A stretch of 64,000 bases of DNA, from assembly GCA_963752045.1 (NCBI GenBank), contig CAVVWN010000003.1, positions 62,001 to 126,000 on the forward strand, given 5' to 3'. The notes under the pieces are model-generated. The model was not told where the DNA came from and did no database searches. It saw nothing but the letters and a program-made list of their open reading frames with translations. Shown here in pieces: positions 22,434 through 30,039 of this stretch (positions are counted from its first letter, which is position 1; the number at the start of each line of letters is the position of its first letter). The position numbers and the translations under genes are program-made. Source of the stretch: DATKDF01 sp963752045 (GTDB lineage: Bacteria > Acidobacteriota > Vicinamibacteria > Vicinamibacterales > SCN-69-37).

Positions 22434-23359
22434 TTCTGCAGGAACAGCGCGTCGACGTACGCGTCGACGTCGAATGGCACCAGATCGTCGATGCCCTCGC
22501 CAATCCCCAGGTAACGAATCGGCAGCCGAAGCTCGTGGGCGATCGCCACGGCGATGCCGCCCTTGGCGGTGCCATCGAGCTTGGTGAGCACGATCCCGTT
22601 GGCGCCGCTGGCCGCCATGAACTCACGGGCCTGGACGAGGCCGTTCTGCCCGACGGTGGCGTCGAGCACGAGCAGCACCTCGTGCGGCGCGCCGTCCACC
22701 TCGCGACCGACCACGCGCCGGATCTTGTCGAGCTCGGCCATCAGGTTCGCGCGTGTGTGGAGGCGCCCGGCCGTGTCGACGATTACCACGTCACTCGCCC
22801 GGGCCCTGGCGGCCGCGACCGCGTCGAACGTCACCGCCGCGGGATCGGCGCCCGGCTGCGCTCGCACGAGATCCACGCCGGCACGCGACGCCCACACCGC
22901 CACCTGCTCGACCGCCGCCGCGCGAAACGTGTCGGCCGCGCCAATCACCACCGAATACCCGGCCTCGCGGTACCAGCGCGCCAGCTTGCCCACCGTCGTG
23001 GTCTTGCCCGTGCCGTTGACGCCAACGACGAGGACCACGTGCGGCCGGACCGTCATGGCCGGCGGCGTGTCGACGTCCGTCAGGATGCGGCGGACCACCG
23101 CGGCCACGCGCTCGCCGAGCGAGCCCCGGCGCTCGTCGCGAACGGCGTCGACGATCATCATCGTCGCCTTGAGGCCGACGTCGGCGGCCAGCAACGCGTC
23201 CTCGACGGCATCGAGCGTGTCGACCGCCACTCTGCCGCCCGCTGCCCCGCTCCCCGGAGGCAGCGCGCCTGCGGCGTCCGGCGCGTCGCCCAGCCGCTCG
23301 CGGATCTGCTGCGCGGTCTTCGAGAGCGCCGATCGAATGCGCCCAAAGAGCGAGGCCAT
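22430..23359 (-). CDS. ftsY: Signal recognition particle receptor FtsY
   Basis: A 309-residue SRP receptor GTPase, without the long acidic A domain of E. coli. The NG domain has VVGVNGTGKTTTVGKLARWY, GAADTFRAAAVEQV, DTAGRLHTRANLMAEL and LTKLDGTAKGGIAVAIA. It meets Ffh at the membrane to deliver ribosomes. The ATG overlaps the gpsA stop as TGATG. The association of ftsY with rib genes is unusual relative to ffh, which lies 3 kb away on the same strand. Confidence 0.96.
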   Translation of the reverse strand: MASLFGRIRSALSKTAQQIRERLGDAPDAAGALPPGSGAAGGRVAVDTLDAVEDALLAADVGLKATMMIVDAVRDERRGSLGERVAAVVRRILTDVDTPPAMTVRPHVVLVVGVNGTGKTTTVGKLARWYREAGYSVVIGAADTFRAAAVEQVAVWASRAGVDLVRAQPGADPAAVTFDAVAAARARASDVVIVDTAGRLHTRANLMAELDKIRRVVGREVDGAPHEVLLVLDATVGQNGLVQAREFMAASGANGIVLTKLDGTAKGGIAVAIAHELRLPIRYLGIGEGIDDLVPFDVDAYVDALFLQK

Positions 23360-24384
23360 CAGGACGGCGCCCCGTCGAGCTCGTCGCGCTGCCGCCGCAG
23401 CATCAACTCCGCGACGGCGTCCTTCGGCGTTGTCCTGCCGGCCAGCACCTCGGCCATCTGCGCCGCAATCGGCAATTCGACGCCGTGCCGTTCGCCGAGC
23501 GCGAGCGCAGCCGTTGTCGTTCGGACCCCCTCGGCAACCATCTTCATGCCGGAGAGCACTTCGGCGAGCGGCCTCCCCCGGCCGAGCTCGAGTCCCACCC
23601 GCCGGTTCCGGCTGAGCGAGCCCGTGCAGGTCAGCACCAGATCACCGAGGCCGCTCAGGCCGGACACGGTTTCGCGGCGGCCGCCCATGGCGCACGACAG
23701 ACGCGAGATCTCGGCAAGCCCCCGCGTGACGAGCGCCGCCATCGCGTTGTGCCCGAGCTCGAGCGACTCCACGACGCCGGCCGCAATTGCGATGACGTTC
23801 TTCAGCGCCGCGCCGACCTCCACGCCTGCGACGTCATCCGATCCGTACAGTCGGAAGAACGGCCCCCGGAATTCGTCCTGGACGGCCCGCATGGCCGACC
23901 CGTCCACCGACGCAGCCACGAGCGCCGTCGGCCGCTCCCGTGCGACCTCGAGCGCGAAGCTCGGACCGGACAGCACGACAACGGGATGGCGTCCCCCGGT
24001 TTGGTCGGCAAGCACCTCCGACATCCGCTGCAGCGTGCCGGCTTCGATGCCCTTTGTGGCGCTGACGAGCACGGCCCCGGGCAGGAGGTACCTGGCAGCC
24101 TCGCCCACGACCGCCCTCAGGCCGTGCGAGGGCACGGCCACGATCACAAACCGCGCACCGGACAGCGCGTCGGCGACCGAGCTGCTGGGCCGGACCATGT
24201 CTGGAAGTGTGATGCCGGGAAGGTAGGTTTCGTTCGCCCGGATCGAGGCCATGCGTTCGGTGAGCGCGGGGTCGCGTCCCCACAGCACCACGTCGTGCCC
24301 GACCCGGCCGAGCTGAACGGCCAGTGCCGTGCCCCAACTGCCTGCCCCGAGAACGGCCGCCCGACGGGCGCCTGCCGTGTCCAT
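23359..24384 (-). CDS. gpsA: Glycerol-3-phosphate dehydrogenase [NAD(P)+]
   Basis: A 341-residue enzyme that reduces dihydroxyacetone phosphate to sn-glycerol 3-phosphate for phospholipid synthesis. The Rossmann loop is AVLGAGSWGTALAVQLGRVG. VALKNVIAIAAGV-type text (EVGAALKNVIAIAAGVVE) holds the catalytic Lys. GLSGLGDLVLTCTGSLSRNR is the family signature. It is coupled to ftsY and preceded by 38 bases with the 12-base palindrome CGGCCCGGGCCG. Confidence 0.95.
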   Translation of the reverse strand: MDTAGARRAAVLGAGSWGTALAVQLGRVGHDVVLWGRDPALTERMASIRANETYLPGITLPDMVRPSSSVADALSGARFVIVAVPSHGLRAVVGEAARYLLPGAVLVSATKGIEAGTLQRMSEVLADQTGGRHPVVVLSGPSFALEVARERPTALVAASVDGSAMRAVQDEFRGPFFRLYGSDDVAGVEVGAALKNVIAIAAGVVESLELGHNAMAALVTRGLAEISRLSCAMGGRRETVSGLSGLGDLVLTCTGSLSRNRRVGLELGRGRPLAEVLSGMKMVAEGVRTTTAALALGERHGVELPIAAQMAEVLAGRTTPKDAVAELMLRRQRDELDGAPS

Positions 24385-24422
24385 ACGTCCCCTGATTCTA
24401 AACGGCCCGGGCCGCTCGGCGT

Positions 24423-25013
24423 TCAGTCGGGCCGACGCGCTGGACCCGAGAGCGTGGTCTGATGGCGCGGCACGTAGCGCGGTCGCGGACCCGACAGGTC
24501 GCTCTCATAGAGGATCACGCGATCGACCCGCCAGCTGACGTGACGTACCGGGCTCTCGAGAACGGCCGCCTCGAGCCCGGCGGTACGGCGAGTGAATCGG
24601 TCGCCGACCCGGCCGATGGTCAGGTGCGGCGCAAACGGGCGGGCCTCGTCGGACCATCCACCGTCGCGAAGCCGTCGGGTGACCTCGGCGTGCAGGGCCA
24701 GAAGCGCGTCACGGCCGGCCCCGATCGACAACCAGATTGTGCGGACACCTCCGCGCTTTCGGAACGTCCCGGCGGCGCCCAGTTCGACGGCGAACGGCGC
24801 GAGCGGAAGCGTCGACCCCAGGGCTGCCAGAAGATCCACGGTCCGGTCCCGCGGTGTCTCGCCGAGGAAACGCAGCGTCAGATGGACCGCGCCTGGCTCG
24901 GCCCACCGCACGCACTCGTCCCAGTCGGCCGCCTGGCGCCGCACCAGCGTGACTTGTTCGTCGATCGCGCCCCGGGCGTCCTCGTCGGGATCGGCCGCAA
25001 TGAACAGTCTCAC
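24423..25013 (-). CDS. thpR: RNA 2',3'-cyclic phosphodiesterase (LigT/2H family)
   Basis: A 196-residue 2H phosphoesterase. The two catalytic HxTL-type motifs are visible as HLTLRFLGE (about residue 51) and HLTIGRVGD (about 134). Such enzymes open 2',3'-cyclic phosphates and were first described as 2'-5' RNA ligases. The GTG at 25013 (VRLFIAADPDE) is the family-consistent start and follows the cinA stop by one base. An ATG at 25091 would overlap cinA by 77 bases. Confidence 0.9.
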   Translation of the reverse strand: MRLFIAADPDEDARGAIDEQVTLVRRQAADWDECVRWAEPGAVHLTLRFLGETPRDRTVDLLAALGSTLPLAPFAVELGAAGTFRKRGGVRTIWLSIGAGRDALLALHAEVTRRLRDGGWSDEARPFAPHLTIGRVGDRFTRRTAGLEAAVLESPVRHVSWRVDRVILYESDLSGPRPRYVPRHQTTLSGPARRPD

Positions 25014-25014
25014 C

Positions 25015-26268
25015 CTACCCCATCGCCCGGCGCACCATGTCGAGCACGGCAGCCACGGAAAACTGGCGGACCATTGCCCGGTCGCCACCAAACCGGAATG
25101 TCCTCGCGGCCGGCTGCGGGCCGTCGAGCGCGATGACGACCGTCCCCACAGGCTTCTGGGGCGTGCCGCCCGACGGGCCCGCGATCCCGGTCACGGCCAC
25201 GCCGACGTCAGCTCCCAGTCTCGTCCGCACGCCGGCGGCCATCGCGACGGCCACCGGCTCGCTAACCGCGCCGTGTGCGTCGATCAGAGGGCGCGGCACA
25301 CCCAGTACGTCGACCTTGACGGCGTTGTCGTACGCGATCACGCCACCGACGAGCCACGCCGAGCTTCCCGCGACGTCGGTCAACTGGCCGAGGACGAGAC
25401 CGCCGGTGCACGACTCGGCCACGGCCAGGCGTTGACGAGTGTCGACGAGCCGCTGCCCGACGACGTCCGCGAGCGTGCGGCCATCGGTGCTGAAGACCGG
25501 ACTGCCAAGCGCGTCGGTCAGGCGGGCGACGCCCGCCTCGAGCGCCCGGTCGAGCGCGTCGGTATCCGTGCCGGACGCCGACAGGTGCAGCTCGATGCGG
25601 CCGGGGCTGGCCAGGATGGTCGTGGCGATGGGCACATCCTCGCGCGCAAACCTCGAGTAGATCGGCTGTGCGATTTCATCGACCCTGGATTCCGGTTGTC
25701 CGGTGAGCGCGATGACGCGGCGCCGGACCCGCCGCCCGCCCGTCCGCCTGGCGAGCCGCGGCGAGACGAGCGCGTCGTACATCGGCTGCAGCTCTCGTGG
25801 GGGACCAGGCAGGAGCACGCACACCTGCTCTCCAGATTCGATCCACAGCCCAGGCGCGGTACCACGCTCGTTCGCAAGCACCACGGCTCCGTGCGGCACC
25901 TGCGCCTGCCGAGCGTTGCTCTCGGCCATGGGGAGACCGCGCTCGGTGAAACGGCGGCGAATCGACTCGAGCACCCGATCGTCGGTCGCGAGCGGCCGGT
26001 CCAGCACGGCCGCCGCGGCCTCCCGCGTGACATCGTCGGCGGTCGGGCCGAGGCCGCCCGTCGTGATGACGAGCGGCACCCGCTCGAGCGCCTGGCGGAG
26101 GACGGCCTCGACGTCGGCCACGTCGTCTCCGACAATCGCCTTGCCGCGGACCTCGATACCGAGATCATTGAGGCGCGAGGTCAGCCAGAGCGAGTTGGTG
26201 TCGCCTCGAAAGGGCGTCAGAAGCTCCGTGCCGACGGCCACGATTTCGGCCGAACGGATCTCGCGCAT
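25015..26268 (-). CDS. cinA: CinA: molybdopterin-binding-like domain plus NMN deamidase domain
   Basis: A 417-residue protein with the full CinA layout. The N-terminal COG1058 domain has EIVAVGTELLTPFRGDTNS and TTGGLGPTADDVTREA. The C-terminal PncC-type domain has AVAESCTGGLVLGQLTDV and VTGIAGPSGGTPQKPVGTV. It takes part in pyridine-nucleotide salvage (ADP-ribose and NMN breakdown in characterised members). The start ATG at 26268 overlaps the pgpA stop as TGATG. Confidence 0.95.
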   Translation of the reverse strand: MREIRSAEIVAVGTELLTPFRGDTNSLWLTSRLNDLGIEVRGKAIVGDDVADVEAVLRQALERVPLVITTGGLGPTADDVTREAAAAVLDRPLATDDRVLESIRRRFTERGLPMAESNARQAQVPHGAVVLANERGTAPGLWIESGEQVCVLLPGPPRELQPMYDALVSPRLARRTGGRRVRRRVIALTGQPESRVDEIAQPIYSRFAREDVPIATTILASPGRIELHLSASGTDTDALDRALEAGVARLTDALGSPVFSTDGRTLADVVGQRLVDTRQRLAVAESCTGGLVLGQLTDVAGSSAWLVGGVIAYDNAVKVDVLGVPRPLIDAHGAVSEPVAVAMAAGVRTRLGADVGVAVTGIAGPSGGTPQKPVGTVVIALDGPQPAARTFRFGGDRAMVRQFSVAAVLDMVRRAMG

Positions 26269-26726
26269 CACAGCAGTCCGGGCACGAGGCGCATGAGCAG
26301 GAGCAGGACGACGTTGCCGTAGAGGCCGACCATCAGGTCGTCCGCCATGATGCCAAAGCCGCCCGGCAGCGACTCGAACCGCCTGGCCGGCCACGGTTTG
26401 ATGATGTCGAGGATTCGAAAGAGGAAGAAGCCGGCGATGGCGCCCGTCACGCCGACGCCAGTGCCGACCAGGGTGACGAGCTGACCGGCCACTTCGTCGA
26501 TCACGACCGGCCCGGGGTCTTCTCGCCCGAAGTGCCGGGCCGCCTCGTGGCTCGCCCATGTGCCGACGATGGTCGCGGCCGCAATCAGGAGCACCGCCGA
26601 CGCAACCGACCAGTCACGAACGAGGTAGAAGACGAGCAGACCGACCGCCGATCCCGCCGTGCCCGGTGCAATCGGCGCATACCCGGCGCCACCGGCGGTG
26701 GCGACGAACACCGCGAGCTTCGTCAT
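26268..26726 (-). CDS. pgpA: Phosphatidylglycerophosphatase A
   Basis: A 152-residue inner-membrane phosphatase that makes phosphatidylglycerol from its phosphate. The start MTKLAVFVATAGGAGYAPIA leads into APGTAGSAVG, and the catalytic-acid segments DEVAGQLVTLVG and IKPWPARRFESLPGGFGIMADD match the family. Three or four membrane segments are visible. The start overlaps the RDD gene stop by ATGA. Together with gpsA in the same series it points to a phospholipid theme. Confidence 0.93.
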   Translation of the reverse strand: MTKLAVFVATAGGAGYAPIAPGTAGSAVGLLVFYLVRDWSVASAVLLIAAATIVGTWASHEAARHFGREDPGPVVIDEVAGQLVTLVGTGVGVTGAIAGFFLFRILDIIKPWPARRFESLPGGFGIMADDLMVGLYGNVVLLLLMRLVPGLL

Positions 26727-27784
26727 GCCGGGACGACGCGCGTGTGCGAGAGCCGGTCGTGCATCGTCTGCCCGTGACCGGCGAGCGCCGGCAGAAAGCC
26801 GAGCCCGAGCACCAGCACCGACGGCATGGTGAGAAGGGCCCTGACGGCGGCCTGCCGCGGAGTCAGGCTCTCGTGTCCGTCCTCCTCGGAGCCCACGACG
26901 CGAAGTCGCATCAGCATCTTGCCCACGGTCTGTCCGCCGGCCACCGTGAACATCAGGAGGTACCCGGCCGCGACAAGGAGCAGGAAGGCCGCAAGCGGCA
27001 CGATCGGCAACGTGGCCGCCTCCCCGAGGCCGAGGTCGCACACGCGCAGGGTCGCCCAGAGAACGGCCACGCTGATGCCGCCGAGCAGCGTGGCGTCGAT
27101 CGCCGCAGCGGCCAGCCGGCGTCCCGCCACGCGTGGACCCGTCGGGGTGGCGGGGACAGTTCCGCCTGCCTCGTCCCCGGCGTGCCTCGCCACTCGCTGC
27201 TGCAACCGCTTGAGGTCCTGCAGCAAGTCGCGCTCGAATGGTCCGAGGCCCCCATCACGACGGGACGGACCGGGTGCAGGCCGCGGCTTTGGCATCTCAT
27301 GGGCACGGCGTACGGCCAGCGGCGGAGTCGGCGTCGCCGGAACCGTGACGAGCGGCGCATCAGGATCGGGTTCGGGGCGATTCTTGACGAAGAGCGGCAG
27401 TTCGGCGGTCGTCGAGGGTGCCCGGCGACCCCGTCCTGCCGTCCCGGCCCGTCTGGCCGGGCTGGCGGCCGGGCTGGACGTCTCCGGCGCCCGGTCTCGG
27501 GCCGGAACGACGCGAAGCGGCGGCGCGTCGGAGCCGGCTTGCGGTTCCTCGATCCCCACGACGCGGTCGAGGTCGATCGGCCCGAGCGTTACGACATTAC
27601 TCTCCCGCCGGCCTGGTTGACCGGTGTCCGACCCGCGCAGCGCGAGGTCCACGAAGGGTCCCTCGTAAGGCGGGTCTGTCTTCAGATCGAGATCCGGCGG
27701 TGATGCCAGTGACAAGTCGTAACCACAATTACGGCAGCGGGGCTCGGGGTCAAAGCTCAGGTAATGACACTTTGGACACTTCAT
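26723..27784 (-). CDS. RDD-family membrane protein with N-terminal zinc ribbon
   Basis: A 353-residue protein with three parts. Residues 1-25 form a zinc ribbon (CPKC at 3-6 and CRNC at about 17-20). Residues about 30-215 are Pro/Ala/Arg-rich and probably disordered. The C-terminal RDD domain, with about four membrane segments, has RVAGRRLAAAAIDATLLGG and GQTVGKMLMRLRVV. RDD proteins are often linked to transport, but this one's role is unknown. It overlaps pgpA and the upstream TPR-like gene by ATGA at both ends. Confidence 0.83.
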   Translation of the reverse strand: MKCPKCHYLSFDPEPRCRNCGYDLSLASPPDLDLKTDPPYEGPFVDLALRGSDTGQPGRRESNVVTLGPIDLDRVVGIEEPQAGSDAPPLRVVPARDRAPETSSPAASPARRAGTAGRGRRAPSTTAELPLFVKNRPEPDPDAPLVTVPATPTPPLAVRRAHEMPKPRPAPGPSRRDGGLGPFERDLLQDLKRLQQRVARHAGDEAGGTVPATPTGPRVAGRRLAAAAIDATLLGGISVAVLWATLRVCDLGLGEAATLPIVPLAAFLLLVAAGYLLMFTVAGGQTVGKMLMRLRVVGSEEDGHESLTPRQAAVRALLTMPSVLVLGLGFLPALAGHGQTMHDRLSHTRVVPA

Positions 27785-28590
27785 GGGGCATGCGATCCAC
27801 TGCCAGCAGGCGGCCGGGACGACTCGCGGCCGCTGGCCAGCAGGAGCCGTTGAATCTCGATGCGCATCTGGTCGGCGGCCGTCCGCGAAGAACTGTCCGG
27901 CGGCACCCGGTCGAGCTCTCGGAGCGCCTCGGCAAGCCGGCCTCGTCCGTAGAGCGTGCGGGCCCTGACGAGAGCCACCTCGGCGCTCGAGAGCGTTTGC
28001 ATCGCGGCAGCACTCGTCGTGAGTGCCACCTCGCTCCGGGCCGACGGCAGGCCCATCATGCTCTGGACGGCCGGAACCGCCACCAGGACCAGCAGCACTC
28101 CGGCCGTCGCCGACGCGGCAACGAGGCCCAGTCCGCTGAAACCGGCCGGCCTGGTCCGCGAACCCGGCAGCGACGCCGGAGAGACCGACGCCCGTCGGTC
28201 GCCCGGCGCGGATCCACTGGCGCGCTCGACGCGCTCGAGGCGCAGCCGCAGCGCCGAGGCCCGCTCGTCCTCGCCCGTGGTCGCCACGGCTTCGGCGAGC
28301 ACGTCTCGGGCGGCGCCCGTCTGCCCTTGATCGATGAGGTTGTGGCCCGCCGCGAGCAGTTCCTCGCCCCGGCGCTGACGTTCGGCAAGCGCCGTCCGCG
28401 CGCGCTCGATGTAGGCGCGCGCCCGCGCGTGAGACCGATCGAGGAAGAGGACCCGGGTCCAGAGATGGATGGCCTCGAGGTAGCGCCGGGCAAAGTAGTG
28501 GTCGAGGCCGTCGACGAGCAACGCCTCGATCTGACTGTCGCGGAGGGCAGTCTCAGAGTCGTGAGGCACGTCGATGCGTCGTGGTTCCAT
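27781..28590 (-). CDS. TPR-like membrane-anchored protein
   Basis: A 269-residue protein. Residues about 15-125 form helical repeats (DGLDHYFARRYLEAIHLWTR, ALAERQRRGEELLAAGHNLI, RDVLAEAVATTGEDERAS). A membrane segment lies at about 155-175 (LVAASATAGVLLVLVAV), followed by a short helical domain (RARTLYGRGRLAEALRELD). It may be a periplasmic-facing scaffold; I do not recognise a precise family. ATG at 28590 is used, with an in-frame GTG at 28602 as an alternative. It is probably the first gene of the long minus-strand series down to ribBA. Confidence 0.7.
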   Translation of the reverse strand: MEPRRIDVPHDSETALRDSQIEALLVDGLDHYFARRYLEAIHLWTRVLFLDRSHARARAYIERARTALAERQRRGEELLAAGHNLIDQGQTGAARDVLAEAVATTGEDERASALRLRLERVERASGSAPGDRRASVSPASLPGSRTRPAGFSGLGLVAASATAGVLLVLVAVPAVQSMMGLPSARSEVALTTSAAAMQTLSSAEVALVRARTLYGRGRLAEALRELDRVPPDSSSRTAADQMRIEIQRLLLASGRESSRPPAGSGSHAP

Positions 28591-28676
28591 GCCGCTCGCC
28601 ACCGCGGATTATAGCGAGGTCGTGGGGCGAGTACAAGCCTCGAGGGACCGGACCCGATTCTCCGGCCGAACGAGCC

Positions 28677-30035
28677 TCAGTCGCGCTCGGGCGCGATGCC
28701 CAGGCTGCGCATCTTCTTGTACAGGTTGCTGCGCTCGATGCCCAGCACCTCGGCCGTTCGTGACATGTTGCCATCGCACGCGGCGAGCGCGCCGGCGATG
28801 TAGCGTCGCTCCCAGCTTTCGCGGGCCGCCTGCAGCTGTTCGAGCGGATCGGAGGGCGCCGACGCCGACGGCGCCTCGGTCGGCGAGAGGAAGTCCAGAT
28901 CGTGCTCTTCGATCGCGTCGTCGGGCACGGTGATCATCAGCCGCTCGATGACGTTACGGAGCTCCCGCACGTTCCCGGGCCAGCGGTACGCGCGGAGCCG
29001 AAGCACCGCACCGGGCGTGAGCTGCTTGACTCGCCGGCCGTACTCGCGGGCAAACTCGGCGATGAAGTGTTCGGCGAGACGGACCACGTCATCGCCGCGG
29101 TCGCGCAGCGCCGGAACGAAGATCGGCACCACGTTGAGACGGAAGTACAGATCTTCGCGAAAGCGCCCGGCTCGGATCTCGGCGGCCAGGTCCTTGTTGG
29201 TCGCGGCAATGACGCGGACATCGACCGGCACGCTTCTGTGGCCGCCCACCGGCTCGACCACCTGCTCCTGGAGCGCGCGGAGGACCTTGGCCTGCGTCTT
29301 GAGGCTCATGTCGCCGACTTCGTCGAGAAAGAGGGTGCCGCCGCTGGCCGCCTCGAACTTGCCGCGCCGGTCGGCCACCGCGCCCGTAAACGAGCCCTTC
29401 ATGTGGCCGAACAGCTCCGATTCGATGAGCTCTTCGGGAATCGCGGCGCAATTGACCTCGACGAACGGCCCGCTCCGCCGGTGGCTCAGCGTATGAATCT
29501 GCCGCGCCACCAGCTCCTTGCCGGTGCCGTTTTCGCCGGAGATGAGCACCCGGCCGTTGGTCGGCGCCGTCATCGCGATCTGATCGCGGAGCGCCGCCAT
29601 GACACGGCTCGACCCGACCATGACCTGCTGGCGGTCCACCCGGGCGCGCAGGGCGCGGTTCTCCACTTCGAGGCGGCGTTGCCGGATGGCATTGCGCACC
29701 ACGAGCACGGTCTTGTCGAGCGAGAGCGGTTTCTCGATGAAGTCGAACGCGCCGAGCTTGGTGGCGCGCACGGCAGACTCGATGCTCGCGTGCCCCGAGA
29801 TCATGATGACCGAGGCGTCAACCTGCCGCTCGCGGAGCCGTTCGAGCGTCTCGAGGCCGTCCATGCCAGTCAGCCAGACGTCGAGCAGGATCACGTCGTA
29901 GGCCGCGCGGGTGACCTCGTCGAGGCACGCCTCGCCCGACTCGACGGCCTCGACGTCGTAGCCCTCGTCGCGCAGCACGCCGCCGAGCGACGACCGCACG
30001 CCCGCTTCATCATCGACGATCAGTATTGACGACAT
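28677..30035 (-). CDS. NtrC/NtrX-family sigma-54-dependent response regulator
   Basis: A 452-residue activator. The receiver domain (1-120) has VDDEAGV, the phosphorylated Asp in ILLDVWLTGMDG and the Lys of FIEKPLS. The AAA+ domain has GENGTGKELVARQIH, the sigma-54 contact loop GSFTGA (usually GAFTGA), GGTLFLDEVGDM and the arginine-finger region FREDLYFRLNV. The C-terminal Fis-type helix-turn-helix is GNMSRTAEVLGIERSNLYKK. The partner kinase gene ends five bases upstream. The combination resembles NtrY/NtrX, linked to nitrogen or redox signals in other bacteria. Confidence 0.93.
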   Translation of the reverse strand: MSSILIVDDEAGVRSSLGGVLRDEGYDVEAVESGEACLDEVTRAAYDVILLDVWLTGMDGLETLERLRERQVDASVIMISGHASIESAVRATKLGAFDFIEKPLSLDKTVLVVRNAIRQRRLEVENRALRARVDRQQVMVGSSRVMAALRDQIAMTAPTNGRVLISGENGTGKELVARQIHTLSHRRSGPFVEVNCAAIPEELIESELFGHMKGSFTGAVADRRGKFEAASGGTLFLDEVGDMSLKTQAKVLRALQEQVVEPVGGHRSVPVDVRVIAATNKDLAAEIRAGRFREDLYFRLNVVPIFVPALRDRGDDVVRLAEHFIAEFAREYGRRVKQLTPGAVLRLRAYRWPGNVRELRNVIERLMITVPDDAIEEHDLDFLSPTEAPSASAPSDPLEQLQAARESWERRYIAGALAACDGNMSRTAEVLGIERSNLYKKMRSLGIAPERD

Positions 30036-30039
30036 GTCC

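Noticed and set aside
22300..22460. FMN riboswitch upstream of ribD
   Set aside because: ribD begins inside the last four bases of ftsY, so there is no leader that could hold one, and no RFN-like motif is seen.
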